DNA from: Bacteroidales bacterium | Lineage (GTDB): Bacteria > Bacteroidota > Bacteroidia > Bacteroidales > Azobacteroidaceae | DNA: 57,232 nucleotides | NCBI GenBank assembly: GCA_003851245.1 | Contig: BHEP01000014.1 | Span: 1-57,232 of the forward strand | Direction of reading: 5' to 3' | Shown here: in pieces, positions 6,880-16,423 of the stretch | How the letters are laid out: each line of letters starts with the position of its first letter | Position numbering within the stretch: the first letter of the stretch is position 1 | Notes under the pieces: model-generated | What the model saw: only the letters and a program-made list of their open reading frames with translations | Database searches by the model: none | Told to the model about the DNA's origin: nothing | Made by a program: the position numbers and the translations under genes

Positions 6880-7317
6880 ATGAAAAAAAATATTTTTACA
6901 TTCCTCTTTCTCTTCATCCTTGTGGCGGCAAGTTTTGCACAAAACAAGGGAGAGGTTATAATGCTAAACAAGGCAGATTTTTTGTCGAAAGTCTATAATT
7001 ACGAAAAAAATACTGACAAATGGATTTTCGAGGGTAGTAGGCCCTGTATCATTGATTTTTATGCAGATTGGTGTGGTCCTTGCAAGAAAGTAGCCCCTGT
7101 ACTATCAGAGCTTGCCAAGGAATATGAGAGTCAGATAGATATTTACAAAATAGATACCGACAAAGAGCGTGAGCTAGCTAGGTTTTTTGGAATCTCCAGT
7201 ATCCCAACAATTCTTTTTGTAGATCTTGAAGGAGATCCACAAATAGCTAGAGGAGCATTGTCAAAAGAAGATTTTACAAAAGCAATAAATAATATATTTT
7301 CTATTAATAAATGGTAA
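6880..7317 (+). CDS. Exported thioredoxin-like protein
   Basis: The protein (145 aa) starts with a clear signal peptide (residues 1-20, cleavage after SFA) followed by a thioredoxin fold. The redox motif WCGPC is at residues 64-68 in YADWCGPCKK, and the cis-proline follows Ile in SSIPT (Pro109). It probably acts in the periplasm in thiol-disulfide exchange. Its stop overlaps the start of the Wzi-family gene by 7 bp, so the two are co-translated; the thioredoxin could help an envelope protein fold, although the Wzi partner has no obvious cysteine cluster. The start is supported by the signal peptide. Confidence 0.88.
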   Translation: MKKNIFTFLFLFILVAASFAQNKGEVIMLNKADFLSKVYNYEKNTDKWIFEGSRPCIIDFYADWCGPCKKVAPVLSELAKEYESQIDIYKIDTDKERELARFFGISSIPTILFVDLEGDPQIARGALSKEDFTKAINNIFSINKW

Positions 7318-8780
7318 ATTTTAGAATTAGAAAAAATCGTTTACTGTCTCTATTTTTAGTGTGTTCGCAAGTTCTATTTTCTCAGAGTGCTTTAGATTAT
7401 AAAATAGAGACTTTTGGTTCAGCGGCAACGAAAAACCAAACCCCATTTTGGATATTGAGCAACAATTATGGAGTAGTGCCCATGCAATCCGCAAACACCT
7501 ATATGAGGGCGGGTACTAAGTTTCTACACAATTCAGACAAAGGCTTTACATACAAAGCTGGGGTAGATCTTGTAGGTTCTAGCAATGAGCTTTCTCATCT
7601 TTTTTTGCAGCAGCTTTATGGAGAAGTAGAATTTAAGTCCTTGGTTTTAACTGCTGGAATTAAAGAGACTTACAATTCAATGCTTGATAAAGAGTTGAGT
7701 TCTGGCGATTTAAATTACTCAAGCAATGCACGTCCCATTCCTGAGTTGCGCTTGAGTGTGCCCAAATTTACGACAATCCCCTACACTAAGGGATTTTTTA
7801 AATTTAGAGGAGACTTTGCTGTCGGCAAATCAAGTGATAACTACTATACACTAAAGAGCAAAAATGATGTAGACGACTATGCCTTAGATGTGCTATGGCA
7901 TCACAAATCTTTATTTTTACTTCTGGAAGATCCTGAGCAAAAAAATCCTTTTTCAATCACCCTTGGAGTAGATCATGGAGCTCAATGGGGAGGCTGGATT
8001 ACCTGGGACGACAAGGGTAAGATGTCCGAGTCTTTTAGTGATTTCTTGCGCATTATGATGGTAAAAGAAGGAGGTGCAGATGCCTTCTTGGGAGATCAAA
8101 TTAATGTATTAGGCAATCATCAAGGCACTATGAATTTTAAATTAGACTACAAATACAAATCGCTTATCTTAGGAGCGTACAAACAGCATTATTTTGATGA
8201 CAAATCGGGTGTCGAATACGCCAATTGGAGGGATGGAATTTGGGGCTTAGAGCTAAGATTACAAGACAAAAAAATTATTAATAAGATTGTAGGCGAATTT
8301 ATAAACACTACCCACCAGAGTGGGCCCTTTCATTTTCTAAATGCAGGCAGACCAGGAAGGGGCGGAGGAAATGACGATTATTACAACCATGATTATTATA
8401 AGAGTGGTTGGTCGCATTGGGGACGTTCTCTGGGGAGCCCATTGATTACTTCGCCCGAATATAATGATGATGGTATCTTATTTTTTAAGAACAATAGAAT
8501 AAAATCATGGCATCTAGGCCTACAGGGGAGTTTAAATCAAGTATTCTCTTATAGGATACTTGCAACACAGACGCAATCTTGGGGGAAAATGAACCTTCCT
8601 TTTTTAGAGAAAAAAGATCAGTTTTCTAGTCTGCTAGAGTGTATTTATGAAAATAATGAGAAATATAGAGGGTGGAAATTGCAGCTGCAATTGGCTTTAG
8701 ACCAAGGAGCACTTTATGGCGATAATTTTGCTTGTTCGCTTAAGATTAGTAGGGCGGGTAGTCTGCTAAAAAACAGGTAA
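7311..8780 (+). CDS. Capsule assembly Wzi family outer-membrane protein
   Basis: The protein (489 aa) has a signal peptide (cleavage near LFSQS) and then strand-rich sequence typical of a large outer-membrane barrel. The opening ETFGSAATKNQTPFWILSNN followed by an even spread of aromatic residues matches the Wzi/CapB family common in Bacteroidota. In E. coli, Wzi binds capsular polysaccharide at the cell surface; in Bacteroidota the family is broader and the ligand is unknown. It overlaps the thioredoxin gene and is closed by the terminator at 8802-8832. No capsule cluster adjoins it, so a capsule role here is uncertain. Confidence 0.8.
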   Translation: MVNFRIRKNRLLSLFLVCSQVLFSQSALDYKIETFGSAATKNQTPFWILSNNYGVVPMQSANTYMRAGTKFLHNSDKGFTYKAGVDLVGSSNELSHLFLQQLYGEVEFKSLVLTAGIKETYNSMLDKELSSGDLNYSSNARPIPELRLSVPKFTTIPYTKGFFKFRGDFAVGKSSDNYYTLKSKNDVDDYALDVLWHHKSLFLLLEDPEQKNPFSITLGVDHGAQWGGWITWDDKGKMSESFSDFLRIMMVKEGGADAFLGDQINVLGNHQGTMNFKLDYKYKSLILGAYKQHYFDDKSGVEYANWRDGIWGLELRLQDKKIINKIVGEFINTTHQSGPFHFLNAGRPGRGGGNDDYYNHDYYKSGWSHWGRSLGSPLITSPEYNDDGILFFKNNRIKSWHLGLQGSLNQVFSYRILATQTQSWGKMNLPFLEKKDQFSSLLECIYENNEKYRGWKLQLQLALDQGALYGDNFACSLKISRAGSLLKNR

Positions 8781-8801
8781 GTTAGGGATATTTAGACAAA
8801 A

Positions 8802-8832
8802 AAAAACCTAAACAATAAATGTTTAGGTTTTT
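8802..8832. terminator. Bidirectional terminator between wzi-like gene and rpsP
   Basis: A 13-bp perfect stem (8802-8814 with 8820-8832) and 5-base loop is flanked by A and T runs on the two sides. It serves the converging Wzi-family and rpsP genes. Confidence 0.85.
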
Positions 8833-8867
8833 CTTTGTCTAAGAAAATAAATTTTCTTTTCAATGAT

Positions 8868-9440
8868 TTATTCTGCAGCAGGAGCTTCAGGTTCGGGAGT
8901 AGCCTCTTCTACTACAGGAGCTTTAGCAGCTTCAGCAGCAGCTCTAGCCTCATCTCTTTTTGCTGTTTCTGCAGCAATTATTGCAGCTTTCTTTTCAGCA
9001 AGTGCGGCAGCTCTCACATTATTAACCTCTTTTTCAGCTTCAAATCGAGCTTTCAAGTCAGCCCTTAGAGCTTCAGCATCTTTAGATACTGTTGCATCCA
9101 AAGCATTTTTCTTGGAGTCTACCCAAGCTTGAAATTTGGTGTCAGCTTCAGCTTCAGTGAAAGCCCCTTTCTTCACACCACCAAGGAGGTGTTTCTTCAA
9201 AAGCACCCCTTCGTGAGAAAGAATATTTTTTGTTGTGTCGGTAGGTTGTGCACCTGTTTGCAGCCAATACAAAGCTCTTTCGAATTTCAAATCTACTGTA
9301 GCAGGATTGGTGTTCGGATTATACGAACCTATCCTTTCGATAAACTTTCCATCACGTGGAGCTCTGCTATCTGCGATCACGATGTGGTAAAACGCGTACC
9401 CTTTGCGACCATGTCTTTGCAATCTAATTTTAGTTGCCAT
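8868..9440 (-). CDS. rpsP: 30S ribosomal protein S16
   Basis: The first ~85 residues are canonical S16 ([42 protein letters not shown]), a small-subunit assembly protein. The total length is 190 aa against 80-90 in most bacteria: the remainder is a charged, Ala/Glu-rich extension ending in a Pro/Glu/Ala tail. Such extensions are usual for Bacteroidota S16, so this is not a fusion. It is transcribed divergently from dnaB, with a -7 box at 9488-9495, and ends at the shared terminator. Confidence 0.97.
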   Translation of the reverse strand: MATKIRLQRHGRKGYAFYHIVIADSRAPRDGKFIERIGSYNPNTNPATVDLKFERALYWLQTGAQPTDTTKNILSHEGVLLKKHLLGGVKKGAFTEAEADTKFQAWVDSKKNALDATVSKDAEALRADLKARFEAEKEVNNVRAAALAEKKAAIIAAETAKRDEARAAAEAAKAPVVEEATPEPEAPAAE

Positions 9441-9487
9441 TTTTTAAATTTAAATTTGTTAAAAATTGTATTAGCTATTAGCAACGA

Positions 9488-9495
9488 CAAAGGTA
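9488..9495 (-). promoter_or_regulatory. -7 box of rpsP (TACCTTTG)
   Basis: On the minus strand TACCTTTG matches the Bacteroidota -7 consensus, 47 bp before the rpsP start codon. Confidence 0.55.
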
Positions 9496-9580
9496 GTATA
9501 TTTTTTGAAATATTGCAGCTCAATTACACCTAAAATGTGTGTGAAATAAGATATTGCTATTTTTTACCCCTTTTATTGTC

Positions 9581-9588
9581 TACCTTTG
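9581..9588 (+). promoter_or_regulatory. -7 box of dnaB (TACCTTTG)
   Basis: TACCTTTG fits the consensus 114 bp before the dnaB ATG; it is divergent from the rpsP promoter. The leader of about 105 bases has no strong structure that I can see. Confidence 0.5.
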
Positions 9589-9702
9589 CATGCTTGTGAA
9601 GAAATATTAGAGATCGCATCTACGACACAAGAAAACACAAGAAAAAGAGCATAAAAAAATAGGGCATAGTATGAAACCTCTCATAAAAAACGAGAATTAG
9701 GA

Positions 9703-11229
9703 ATGGCAGAGCAAAACAAAAAAAGTAATTACACCTCCAACAGAAGCAAGAAAGCAGAAACTACCGAAGAGTCGGGGCGCTTACAACCCCAGGCCCGCGA
9801 GATGGAAGAGGCTGTATTGGGAGCCTTAATGATAGAGAAAGATGCCTACTCCATCACAAGCGATATTCTCAGGCCCGAGAGCTTTTACGACAAAACCCAT
9901 GAGCTGATATATTCTGCCATTCAGGATCTGGCATCCCAGCAAAAACCCATAGATATGATAACGGTGGTGGAGCAACTCAAAAAAAGAGGGGATATCGAAA
10001 CCATAGGAGGGCCCTTCTACATTGCCCAACTATCAAACAAGGTTGTATCCTCTGTACACCTAGACTATCACGCCCGCATCATTGCACAAAAATACCTCGC
10101 TAGAGAGCTTATTAGATTTTCTTCCAAGGTGGCCTCCAAGGCCTTCGACGAAACAATAGACGTAGAAGATCTTATGCAGGAGGCCGAAGGCACTCTCTTT
10201 GAAATATCGCAGCGCAATGTAAAAAAAGATGTGCAGCAAATAAATCCCATCATAAAGGAAGCCATAGAGCTTATGCAAATAGCAGCCCAACGAACTGATG
10301 GATTGTCGGGCATACAAACAGGATTTAAGCAGCTAGACAAGATAACATCGGGATGGCAAAAATCCGACCTTATCATCATTGCCGCACGACCTGCCATGGG
10401 AAAAACTGCCTTTGTACTTTCTATGGCAAAGAATATGGCTGTAGATTTCAATATTCCCGTTGCCGTTTTCTCCCTAGAAATGGCAAACGTACAACTAGTA
10501 AATCGCCTCATAGTAAACGTATGCCAAATACCTGGCGAGAAAATAAAAAATGGTCAGTTGGCGCCCTTCGAGTGGGAGCAGCTAGATTATAAAATAAAAG
10601 AACTCTTCGACGCTCCCATATATGTTGATGATACCGCCAGTTTGTCGGTATTCGAACTGCGCACCAAGGCCCGAAGGCTCGTAAAAGAGCACGATGTAAA
10701 ATGTATCATTATAGACTACTTGCAATTGATGAACGCCAGTGGCATGAGTTTTGGAAGTCGCGAGCAGGAGGTTAGTATGATTTCTCGTTCCCTCAAAGGA
10801 TTGGCAAAAGAGCTCAACATCCCCATCATTGCCCTTTCGCAGCTCAACCGTGGAGTAGAAAGCAGGGTAGGCAACGAGGGAAAGCGCCCACAGCTCTCCG
10901 ACCTTCGCGAATCTGGAGCCATTGAGCAAGATGCCGATATGGTATGCTTCATTCATAGACCCGAATACTACAAGATATTTACCGACGAGAAAGGAAATGA
11001 CCTCACCGGAAAAGCCGAAATAATTATTTCAAAACACCGAAATGGTGCCACTGGAGATGTGCTATTGAGTTTCAAAAAGGAATTTGCCAGGTTTCAGAAT
11101 CTCGATGACGACCAGCTGGTAGGAGAATTTCAATCAAGACTAAACAGCCAAGAGGAGCTTGTGCCCCCTCCCTCCTATCAAGAAAGAAATTTCACCATAG
11201 AAGCAGGTGCTGACAACCTGCCTTTTTAA
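9703..11229 (+). CDS. dnaB: Replicative DNA helicase DnaB
   Basis: DnaB is the hexameric 5'-3' helicase that unwinds DNA at the replication fork. The N-terminal DnaB domain follows a ~30-residue charged start (QAREMEEAVLGALMIEKDAY). The RecA-like C-terminal domain has Walker A ARPAMGKTA at 228-236, Walker B IIIDYLQLM, the LSQLNRGVE motif and DLRESGAIEQDAD. Length (508 aa) is normal and there is no intein. The gene is single and divergent from rpsP. Confidence 0.97.
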   Translation: MAEQNKKSNYTSNRSKKAETTEESGRLQPQAREMEEAVLGALMIEKDAYSITSDILRPESFYDKTHELIYSAIQDLASQQKPIDMITVVEQLKKRGDIETIGGPFYIAQLSNKVVSSVHLDYHARIIAQKYLARELIRFSSKVASKAFDETIDVEDLMQEAEGTLFEISQRNVKKDVQQINPIIKEAIELMQIAAQRTDGLSGIQTGFKQLDKITSGWQKSDLIIIAARPAMGKTAFVLSMAKNMAVDFNIPVAVFSLEMANVQLVNRLIVNVCQIPGEKIKNGQLAPFEWEQLDYKIKELFDAPIYVDDTASLSVFELRTKARRLVKEHDVKCIIIDYLQLMNASGMSFGSREQEVSMISRSLKGLAKELNIPIIALSQLNRGVESRVGNEGKRPQLSDLRESGAIEQDADMVCFIHRPEYYKIFTDEKGNDLTGKAEIIISKHRNGATGDVLLSFKKEFARFQNLDDDQLVGEFQSRLNSQEELVPPPSYQERNFTIEAGADNLPF

Positions 11230-11270
11230 GAATTTATATGCCAAATTGGTGGTTTTAAGGATATAATTAC

Positions 11271-11278
11271 TAATTTTG
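11271..11278 (+). promoter_or_regulatory. -7 box of pheT (TAATTTTG)
   Basis: TAATTTTG lies 27 bp before the pheT ATG in the short gap after dnaB, suggesting that pheT-yebC has its own promoter. Confidence 0.5.
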
Positions 11279-11304
11279 GCAAACAATTAAGAAACAATAA
11301 ACGC

Positions 11305-13767
11305 ATGAATATTTCCTACAATTGGCTTAAAGATTATGTGCAAACAAATCTTTCTCCCCAAGAACTCTCTGATGCCCTCACCTCCATTGGCCTGGAAACA
11401 GGAAGTGTAGAAAAAGTTGAAACCATCAAGGGTGGTCTCGAAGGACTTTTTATTGGGCTTATTATGACTTGCGAGGCACATCCCAACTCCGACCACCTAC
11501 ACATTACCTCCGTAGATATTGGGCAGCAAAGCCCCCTACAAATTGTCTGTGGTGCAGGCAATGTAGCCAAAGATCAGAAAGTTATTGTAGCCATCAATGG
11601 CACAAAATTATACAGCGGAGATGAATCTTTTACAATAAAAAAATCTAAAATACGAGGCGTAGAATCCAATGGAATGATATGTGCCGAAGATGAAATTGGG
11701 GTAGGCAAATCGCATGAAGGAATAATAGTGCTGCCGCAAGAGGCTTTAGTAGGAATGCCCGCAAAAGAATATTATAAAATAGAAGCGGATTATATACTGG
11801 AAGTAGACATAACACCCAACAGGGTAGATGCTGCCTCTCATTATGGAGTAGCGCGCGACCTCGCCGCCTACCTCTCTCAGCAAGGTGAAAAATCGATGCT
11901 CAGCAAGCCCAATATTGATAAATTCAAGATTGACGACCAAGAAACAAAACTCGACATAATTGTAGAAAATACCGAAGCCTGCGCTAGATACACTGGCATA
12001 TGCCTCAAAAATATAGAGGTCAAAGAAAGTCCCAAATGGCTATTAAACAGGCTGCAAGCCATAGGCATACGCAGCATCAACAATGTAGTAGATGCTAGCA
12101 ATTATGTGTTGCACGAACTCGGACAGCCCCTGCATACCTTCGACCTAAGAGCAATAACAAGCAATACGATACGCATAAAAACCCTAGCCCAAGACAGCTT
12201 ATTTACTACTCTTGATGGAGTAGAACGCAAGCTAAATGCACAAGACCTAATGATTTGCAACGACAATGAGGCAATGTGTATGGCTGGCATATTCGGTGGA
12301 CTGCAATCTGGAGTAAGCCTATCTACCACAGACATATTTATTGAGTCGGCTTATTTTAATCCTACATCGGTCCGAAAAACAGCGCGCAGACATGGGCTCA
12401 ATACAGATTCCTCATTTAGATTTGAAAGAGGTGCTGACCCAAATATTTGCGTATACGCCCTCAAAAGAGCGGCATTGCTCATACAGGAATTGGCTGGCGG
12501 CAGCATCTCTGGCCCTCTGCACGATATTTACCCCATAGAAATAAAGCCCAAGCTAGTCGATTTAGCTATCAGCAAAATAAACCAAGTAATAGGAAAGGTA
12601 CTGCCTATTGACACCATTACTAGCATCTTGCAACAATTAGAAATAGAGATACTGAGCCAAGATGATCAAAACCTACAATTGGCAATCCCCACATATAGGG
12701 TAGACGTGTTGAGAGACGTAGACGTAATAGAAGACATACTACGCATTTATGGATACAACAATATTGAAATTGGCGATAGGCTGCAAGCAAATCTTTCTTC
12801 ACGTACAGCCACAGACAAGAGCTACCAAATTCAGAAAACCATCTCTGAACAGCTTGCAGGAGCAGGATTTAATGAAATACTAAACAACTCCCTAAGTTCA
12901 TCGGCATACTACCAAGAACTTACAGATATGGGAACGCACAAAAGTGTAAAAATAAGAAACCCTCTCAGTGCATCCCTCGATGTTATGCGACAAAGCTTGC
13001 TCTTTGGTGGACTCGAAACAATTAGCTACAACATAAATAGAAAAAATACCGACCTCAAAATATATGAGTTCGGAAATGTATATTCCTACAACCAAGACAA
13101 ACTAAAAGACGACAAGGCACTTACGGCAATAAGAGAAAATTTTAACTTGGCACTGTTTGTTACAGGCAACAAGATACAAAACAATTGGGCTCATGCCAAT
13201 GAAAAAGCCTCGGTATTTGAACTCAAGGCCCATGTAGAAAATATACTCTGCAGACTAGGCATAGGAAATAAAAAAATAAAATATAGCACATATACCAACG
13301 AGATATTCTCGTCGGCACTGCTTATTCAAACAATGGCAGGACGCAAACTTGGTGTTTTTGGCCTTGTAGGCAAGCCAAATCTCAAGAAATTTGATATTGA
13401 TGTGGAAGTATATTTTGCCGAGCTCGATTGGAATGCCTTGATGAAAGAAAACGAATCGCAGAAGGTAGCCTATTCCGAAATATCCAAATATCCCGCCGTC
13501 AAGAGAGATTTTGCCCTATTGGTAGATATTTCACTATCCTTTGGAGAAATAGAAAAAGTAGCCTATGAGGCAGACAGAAAAATTCTTAAAGAGCTCATTC
13601 TCTTTGATGTTTATGAGGGGGAGAACCTCCCCGCAGGGAAAAAATCTTATGCCATAAGTTTTGTATTGAAAGATGAGAGCAAAACACTCAATGACAAGCA
13701 AATAGATGCTATAATGACGAAAATAAAAACAAATTTAGAACAAAAATTGGGTGCTACACTCAGATAA
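11305..13767 (+). CDS. pheT: Phenylalanyl-tRNA synthetase beta subunit
   Basis: This is the beta chain of the alpha2-beta2 PheRS, which charges tRNA-Phe and carries the editing site. Domains in order: the N-terminal tRNA-binding OB fold (~40-155), B3/B4 editing domain, B5 domain, catalytic-like core and the C-terminal FDX-ACB anticodon-binding domain (KYPAVKRDFALLVD onward). The length of 820 aa is typical. The alpha subunit gene is not adjacent, as is common in Bacteroidota. It is followed by yebC after 17 bp. Confidence 0.96.
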   Translation: MNISYNWLKDYVQTNLSPQELSDALTSIGLETGSVEKVETIKGGLEGLFIGLIMTCEAHPNSDHLHITSVDIGQQSPLQIVCGAGNVAKDQKVIVAINGTKLYSGDESFTIKKSKIRGVESNGMICAEDEIGVGKSHEGIIVLPQEALVGMPAKEYYKIEADYILEVDITPNRVDAASHYGVARDLAAYLSQQGEKSMLSKPNIDKFKIDDQETKLDIIVENTEACARYTGICLKNIEVKESPKWLLNRLQAIGIRSINNVVDASNYVLHELGQPLHTFDLRAITSNTIRIKTLAQDSLFTTLDGVERKLNAQDLMICNDNEAMCMAGIFGGLQSGVSLSTTDIFIESAYFNPTSVRKTARRHGLNTDSSFRFERGADPNICVYALKRAALLIQELAGGSISGPLHDIYPIEIKPKLVDLAISKINQVIGKVLPIDTITSILQQLEIEILSQDDQNLQLAIPTYRVDVLRDVDVIEDILRIYGYNNIEIGDRLQANLSSRTATDKSYQIQKTISEQLAGAGFNEILNNSLSSSAYYQELTDMGTHKSVKIRNPLSASLDVMRQSLLFGGLETISYNINRKNTDLKIYEFGNVYSYNQDKLKDDKALTAIRENFNLALFVTGNKIQNNWAHANEKASVFELKAHVENILCRLGIGNKKIKYSTYTNEIFSSALLIQTMAGRKLGVFGLVGKPNLKKFDIDVEVYFAELDWNALMKENESQKVAYSEISKYPAVKRDFALLVDISLSFGEIEKVAYEADRKILKELILFDVYEGENLPAGKKSYAISFVLKDESKTLNDKQIDAIMTKIKTNLEQKLGATLR

Positions 13768-13784
13768 AAATATACTATTGAATT

Positions 13785-14504
13785 ATGGGAAGAGCTTATG
13801 AATATCGCAAGGCAACAAAAATGAAACGCTGGGGCAATATGGCCAGAGTATTTACCAAGCTAGGTAAGCAAATAACGATAGCAGTAAAAGATGGAGGCCC
13901 CGATCCTGATACAAATCCTCGCCTCAGGGTATTGGTACAGCAGTCTAAGAAAGAAAATATGCCCAAGGAAAATGTAGAAAGGGCTGTAAAAAAAGCCTCC
14001 TCAAAGGATGAGACGGACTACAAAGAAATGATCTATGAAGGATATGGGCCCTACGGCATAGCCATCGTTGTGGAAACGGCTACCGACAACACTACCCGCA
14101 CTGTGGCAAATGTGCGCAGCTATTTCAACAAGATGAATGGCTCCCTGGGAACTTCTGGAAGCCTGGAGTTTTTGTTTGAACACAAATGCGTATTCAAAAT
14201 AACAGCAAAAGAGGGCATTTCATTGGAAGATTTGGAGCTCGAGCTTATAGATTTTGGAGTCGACGAAATAGAGCAAGAAGAGGATGATATATTAATTTAT
14301 GGAGAGTTCAAATCATATTCAGAGATACAAAAATACCTCGAAGAAAATGGTTTTGATATTCATAGTGCCGAATTTGAACGCATTCCCCACGAGCTCAAAG
14401 AGGTGACGAAAGAGCAAAGAGTACTGCTCGATAAGCTGCTCGATAAGTTTGAAGACGACGAAGACGTACAAAACGTATTCCATAACATGAAGGCTGCCGA
14501 GTAA
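13785..14504 (+). CDS. yebC: YebC/PmpR family (TACO1-type) protein
   Basis: The N-terminus (MGRAYEYRKATKMKRWGNMA, then the ENMPKENVERAVKKA pattern) is the hallmark of the YebC family. Members have been described as transcription regulators and more recently as translation factors that relieve ribosome stalling. Length (239 aa) is normal. The gene sits 17 bp after pheT in a likely operon, which fits a translation link. The C-terminus is acidic, as is usual for the family. Confidence 0.93.
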   Translation: MGRAYEYRKATKMKRWGNMARVFTKLGKQITIAVKDGGPDPDTNPRLRVLVQQSKKENMPKENVERAVKKASSKDETDYKEMIYEGYGPYGIAIVVETATDNTTRTVANVRSYFNKMNGSLGTSGSLEFLFEHKCVFKITAKEGISLEDLELELIDFGVDEIEQEEDDILIYGEFKSYSEIQKYLEENGFDIHSAEFERIPHELKEVTKEQRVLLDKLLDKFEDDEDVQNVFHNMKAAE

Positions 14505-14526
14505 TTTTAAACAGCAAAAAACCAAT

Positions 14527-14937
14527 ATGATGGAGAAATTTTTGATTTTCAAAACACGCGACGAACTTATAAGAATACAAATTGATAAGATTCTTTATTT
14601 TGAAGCTGATAGAAACTATACAAAGCTGATACTTTCTAGCGGTATTCAGTTTGTTTTTTCTGTCAATATTGGTAAAATTGAAGAGATATTGGCAAAACAA
14701 ATTCAGTCGTATTCCAATGTACTGCTAAGGGTGGGTAAAAGTCATATTATCAATAAGATGCATATTTTACAGATCAATATTCCTAAAACAAAATTGGTGT
14801 TTACTGGTCTTGATGGTAAAGCCAAGGAATTAATCGTTCCCAAAGAACCTCTAAAGGTGCTCAAGGAAACACTGGAAAAAGAGTTTTCAGCTCCCAAAGT
14901 GGATATCAAAGACGAAGAAATGGCAGACGAGCAATAA
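14527..14937 (+). CDS. LytTR DNA-binding domain protein without receiver
   Basis: Nearly all of the 136 aa is a LytTR DNA-binding domain (IQIDKILYFEADRNYTKLIL, then LLRVGKSHIINKMHI). No phospho-receiver or membrane segment is present, so it is a stand-alone LytTR regulator with an acidic tail. The stop codon overlaps the ATG of the FHA gene (TAATG), so the two products are made together and may act together; FHA domains bind phosphothreonine. It follows yebC by 22 bp and may share its transcript. Target genes are unknown. Confidence 0.85.
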   Translation: MMEKFLIFKTRDELIRIQIDKILYFEADRNYTKLILSSGIQFVFSVNIGKIEEILAKQIQSYSNVLLRVGKSHIINKMHILQINIPKTKLVFTGLDGKAKELIVPKEPLKVLKETLEKEFSAPKVDIKDEEMADEQ

Positions 14938-15581
14938 TGAATATAAAAATAGGGAAAGCGGATGATAATGATTATATTGTTGATAACCCTCATGTAAGTC
15001 GACACCATGCCCTGCTATCCTTGGGCAATAATGGTGAGTACACACTGCAAGACCTAGGGAGTGCCAATGGCACTTTTGTGAACGGGCAGCAGATATTGCG
15101 AAAAAATATAGTCCTTGAGGATAAAATAATTTTGGGAGGCAAGGTTGAAATATCCTTACAATCATTGTTGGATATAAGAAGTGATTTCAGCAAAGATTTT
15201 GAAGCCCTCAAGCCCATTTATACAAATTATCAAAGTGAAAAAGTAAGGATACAATCTTCCAATCAGTTCAAGACCCGCTTGTTTCAATCTCTGCCCTTTG
15301 CATTGCCCGGCATACTTGGATTGACTTATGGTTTTATAGGCTCTGAAAATAAAAATATCTTCTACCTAAGTCTTTCAATAACAATAATAGGGCCCGTAGT
15401 GGGCATTTTTTTAGGGGCAAAACAGGCTGCCAAAGTACCCGCCCAACTTCAGATATTGACCGATACTTTCAAAACCAATTATGTATGCCCTAAATGTGGG
15501 TTTTTTCTAGGAGAAATACCCTGGCAATCTATAAAAAATAGAGGCAAATGTGGGCACACGCCATGTAAAGCCCGGTGGTGA
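14937..15581 (+). CDS. FHA-domain membrane protein with C-terminal zinc ribbon
   Basis: Residues 1-75 form an FHA domain with the conserved signature (KIGKADDND, PHVSRHHALL, SANGTFVNG), which recognises phosphothreonine peptides. Two membrane helices follow at about 120-155 (FALPGILGLTYGFIG and LSLSITIIGPVVGIFLGA). The C-terminus carries CPKCGF and CGHTPC, a probable zinc ribbon. I do not know the function of this combination. Its start overlaps the LytTR stop, implying a coupled membrane sensor and DNA-binding protein; no Ser/Thr kinase is seen in the window. Confidence 0.85.
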   Translation: MNIKIGKADDNDYIVDNPHVSRHHALLSLGNNGEYTLQDLGSANGTFVNGQQILRKNIVLEDKIILGGKVEISLQSLLDIRSDFSKDFEALKPIYTNYQSEKVRIQSSNQFKTRLFQSLPFALPGILGLTYGFIGSENKNIFYLSLSITIIGPVVGIFLGAKQAAKVPAQLQILTDTFKTNYVCPKCGFFLGEIPWQSIKNRGKCGHTPCKARW

Positions 15582-15641
15582 AGAGCTACATTCTTTGCAA
15601 TTAAACTCCAAATTATTTTATCAGAAACAGGTTAGCACTGT

Positions 15642-15743
15642 ATGGGACGACTAACAAGAGAAGAAAAAAAGAAGAACAAAGAGGGGGCATTCTACACCCC
15701 CAAAAAAGATATTGCAAACCCTACAGAGCCCTCCCCTTCTTAA
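15642..15743 (+). CDS. Possible 33-residue basic protein
   Basis: A short frame starts with MGRLTREEKKKNKEGAFYT and ends in a Pro-rich tail. It lies 60 bp after the FHA gene and its stop overlaps the stop of the opposing outer-membrane protein gene. The sequence is strongly charged and plausible as a small protein, but there is no clear ribosome-binding site and I know of no family. Confidence 0.25.
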   Translation: MGRLTREEKKKNKEGAFYTPKKDIANPTEPSPS

Positions 15744-16423
15744 AAAACATAAGCAACAGATGCCTTGAAATTTTTGTTGTGGGCATTTTTTCCCTTTGTC
15801 TGCGCATTGCCCTCTACCTTCGTACTATTTACACGCAAAAAACCATACTCGTAAGCAACTCCTAAAACAAATTTATTGTACTCAAGATTGAGCCCCGCAC
15901 TCGTGCCCCAATCAATCTTGCGCACATTGCCATTGAAGTAATCTTCGCTTACTGGAGGATGAATATTATTGCCATTTGCAGTATACTCTTTATTTATTTT
16001 TCCACTCAAGCCATAAGCAACAAAGGTACCAATAGTAGGATATAATTTGAACTTATCGGATACATTAAACTTATATAGAAGCAGTACAGGTATTTGCAAA
16101 TAGGCTGGATCGGCTCTTACTTCATATTTTGCAGCTCCAACTTTTTTTACACCCTTCCCCCCTTGCACAGAATAGTAGGCCCCAGACTCAATGGCAAAAT
16201 CCTGCATGCGGTATTGGACAAGCATACCAATATGGTAAGAAGACTTATAATCCAAATCTGTAATTACAAACTCAGGATTTGGGCCCTCACTGGGTTTGTA
16301 TTCACTGGCACTTACTGTTGAGTAATTCAGTCCCCCCTTTACTCCAAAATGCAATTGAGCAAAACCAGACACACTTAGGGACAGTAGGCATAGCAAGAGT
16401 GTAAATTTTTTAAGATTCTTCAT
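15740..16423 (-). CDS. Outer-membrane beta-barrel protein (PorT/OMP_b-brl_2 type)
   Basis: The protein (227 aa) has a signal peptide cleaved after GFA and the opening QLHFGVKGGLNYST, typical of the small PorT-like barrels abundant in Bacteroidota. Alternating strands follow, and the protein ends in an aromatic residue (ASVAYVF), as outer-membrane barrels do. PorT itself acts in type IX secretion, but most relatives have unknown roles, so no specific function is assigned. It is monocistronic and reads away from manA. Confidence 0.85.
   Translation of the reverse strand: MKNLKKFTLLLCLLSLSVSGFAQLHFGVKGGLNYSTVSASEYKPSEGPNPEFVITDLDYKSSYHIGMLVQYRMQDFAIESGAYYSVQGGKGVKKVGAAKYEVRADPAYLQIPVLLLYKFNVSDKFKLYPTIGTFVAYGLSGKINKEYTANGNNIHPPVSEDYFNGNVRKIDWGTSAGLNLEYNKFVLGVAYEYGFLRVNSTKVEGNAQTKGKNAHNKNFKASVAYVF

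Noticed and set aside
8863-9132. Alanine-rich open frame on the plus strand opposite rpsP
   Set aside because: It mirrors the Ala/Glu-rich S16 extension on the other strand and has no independent support.
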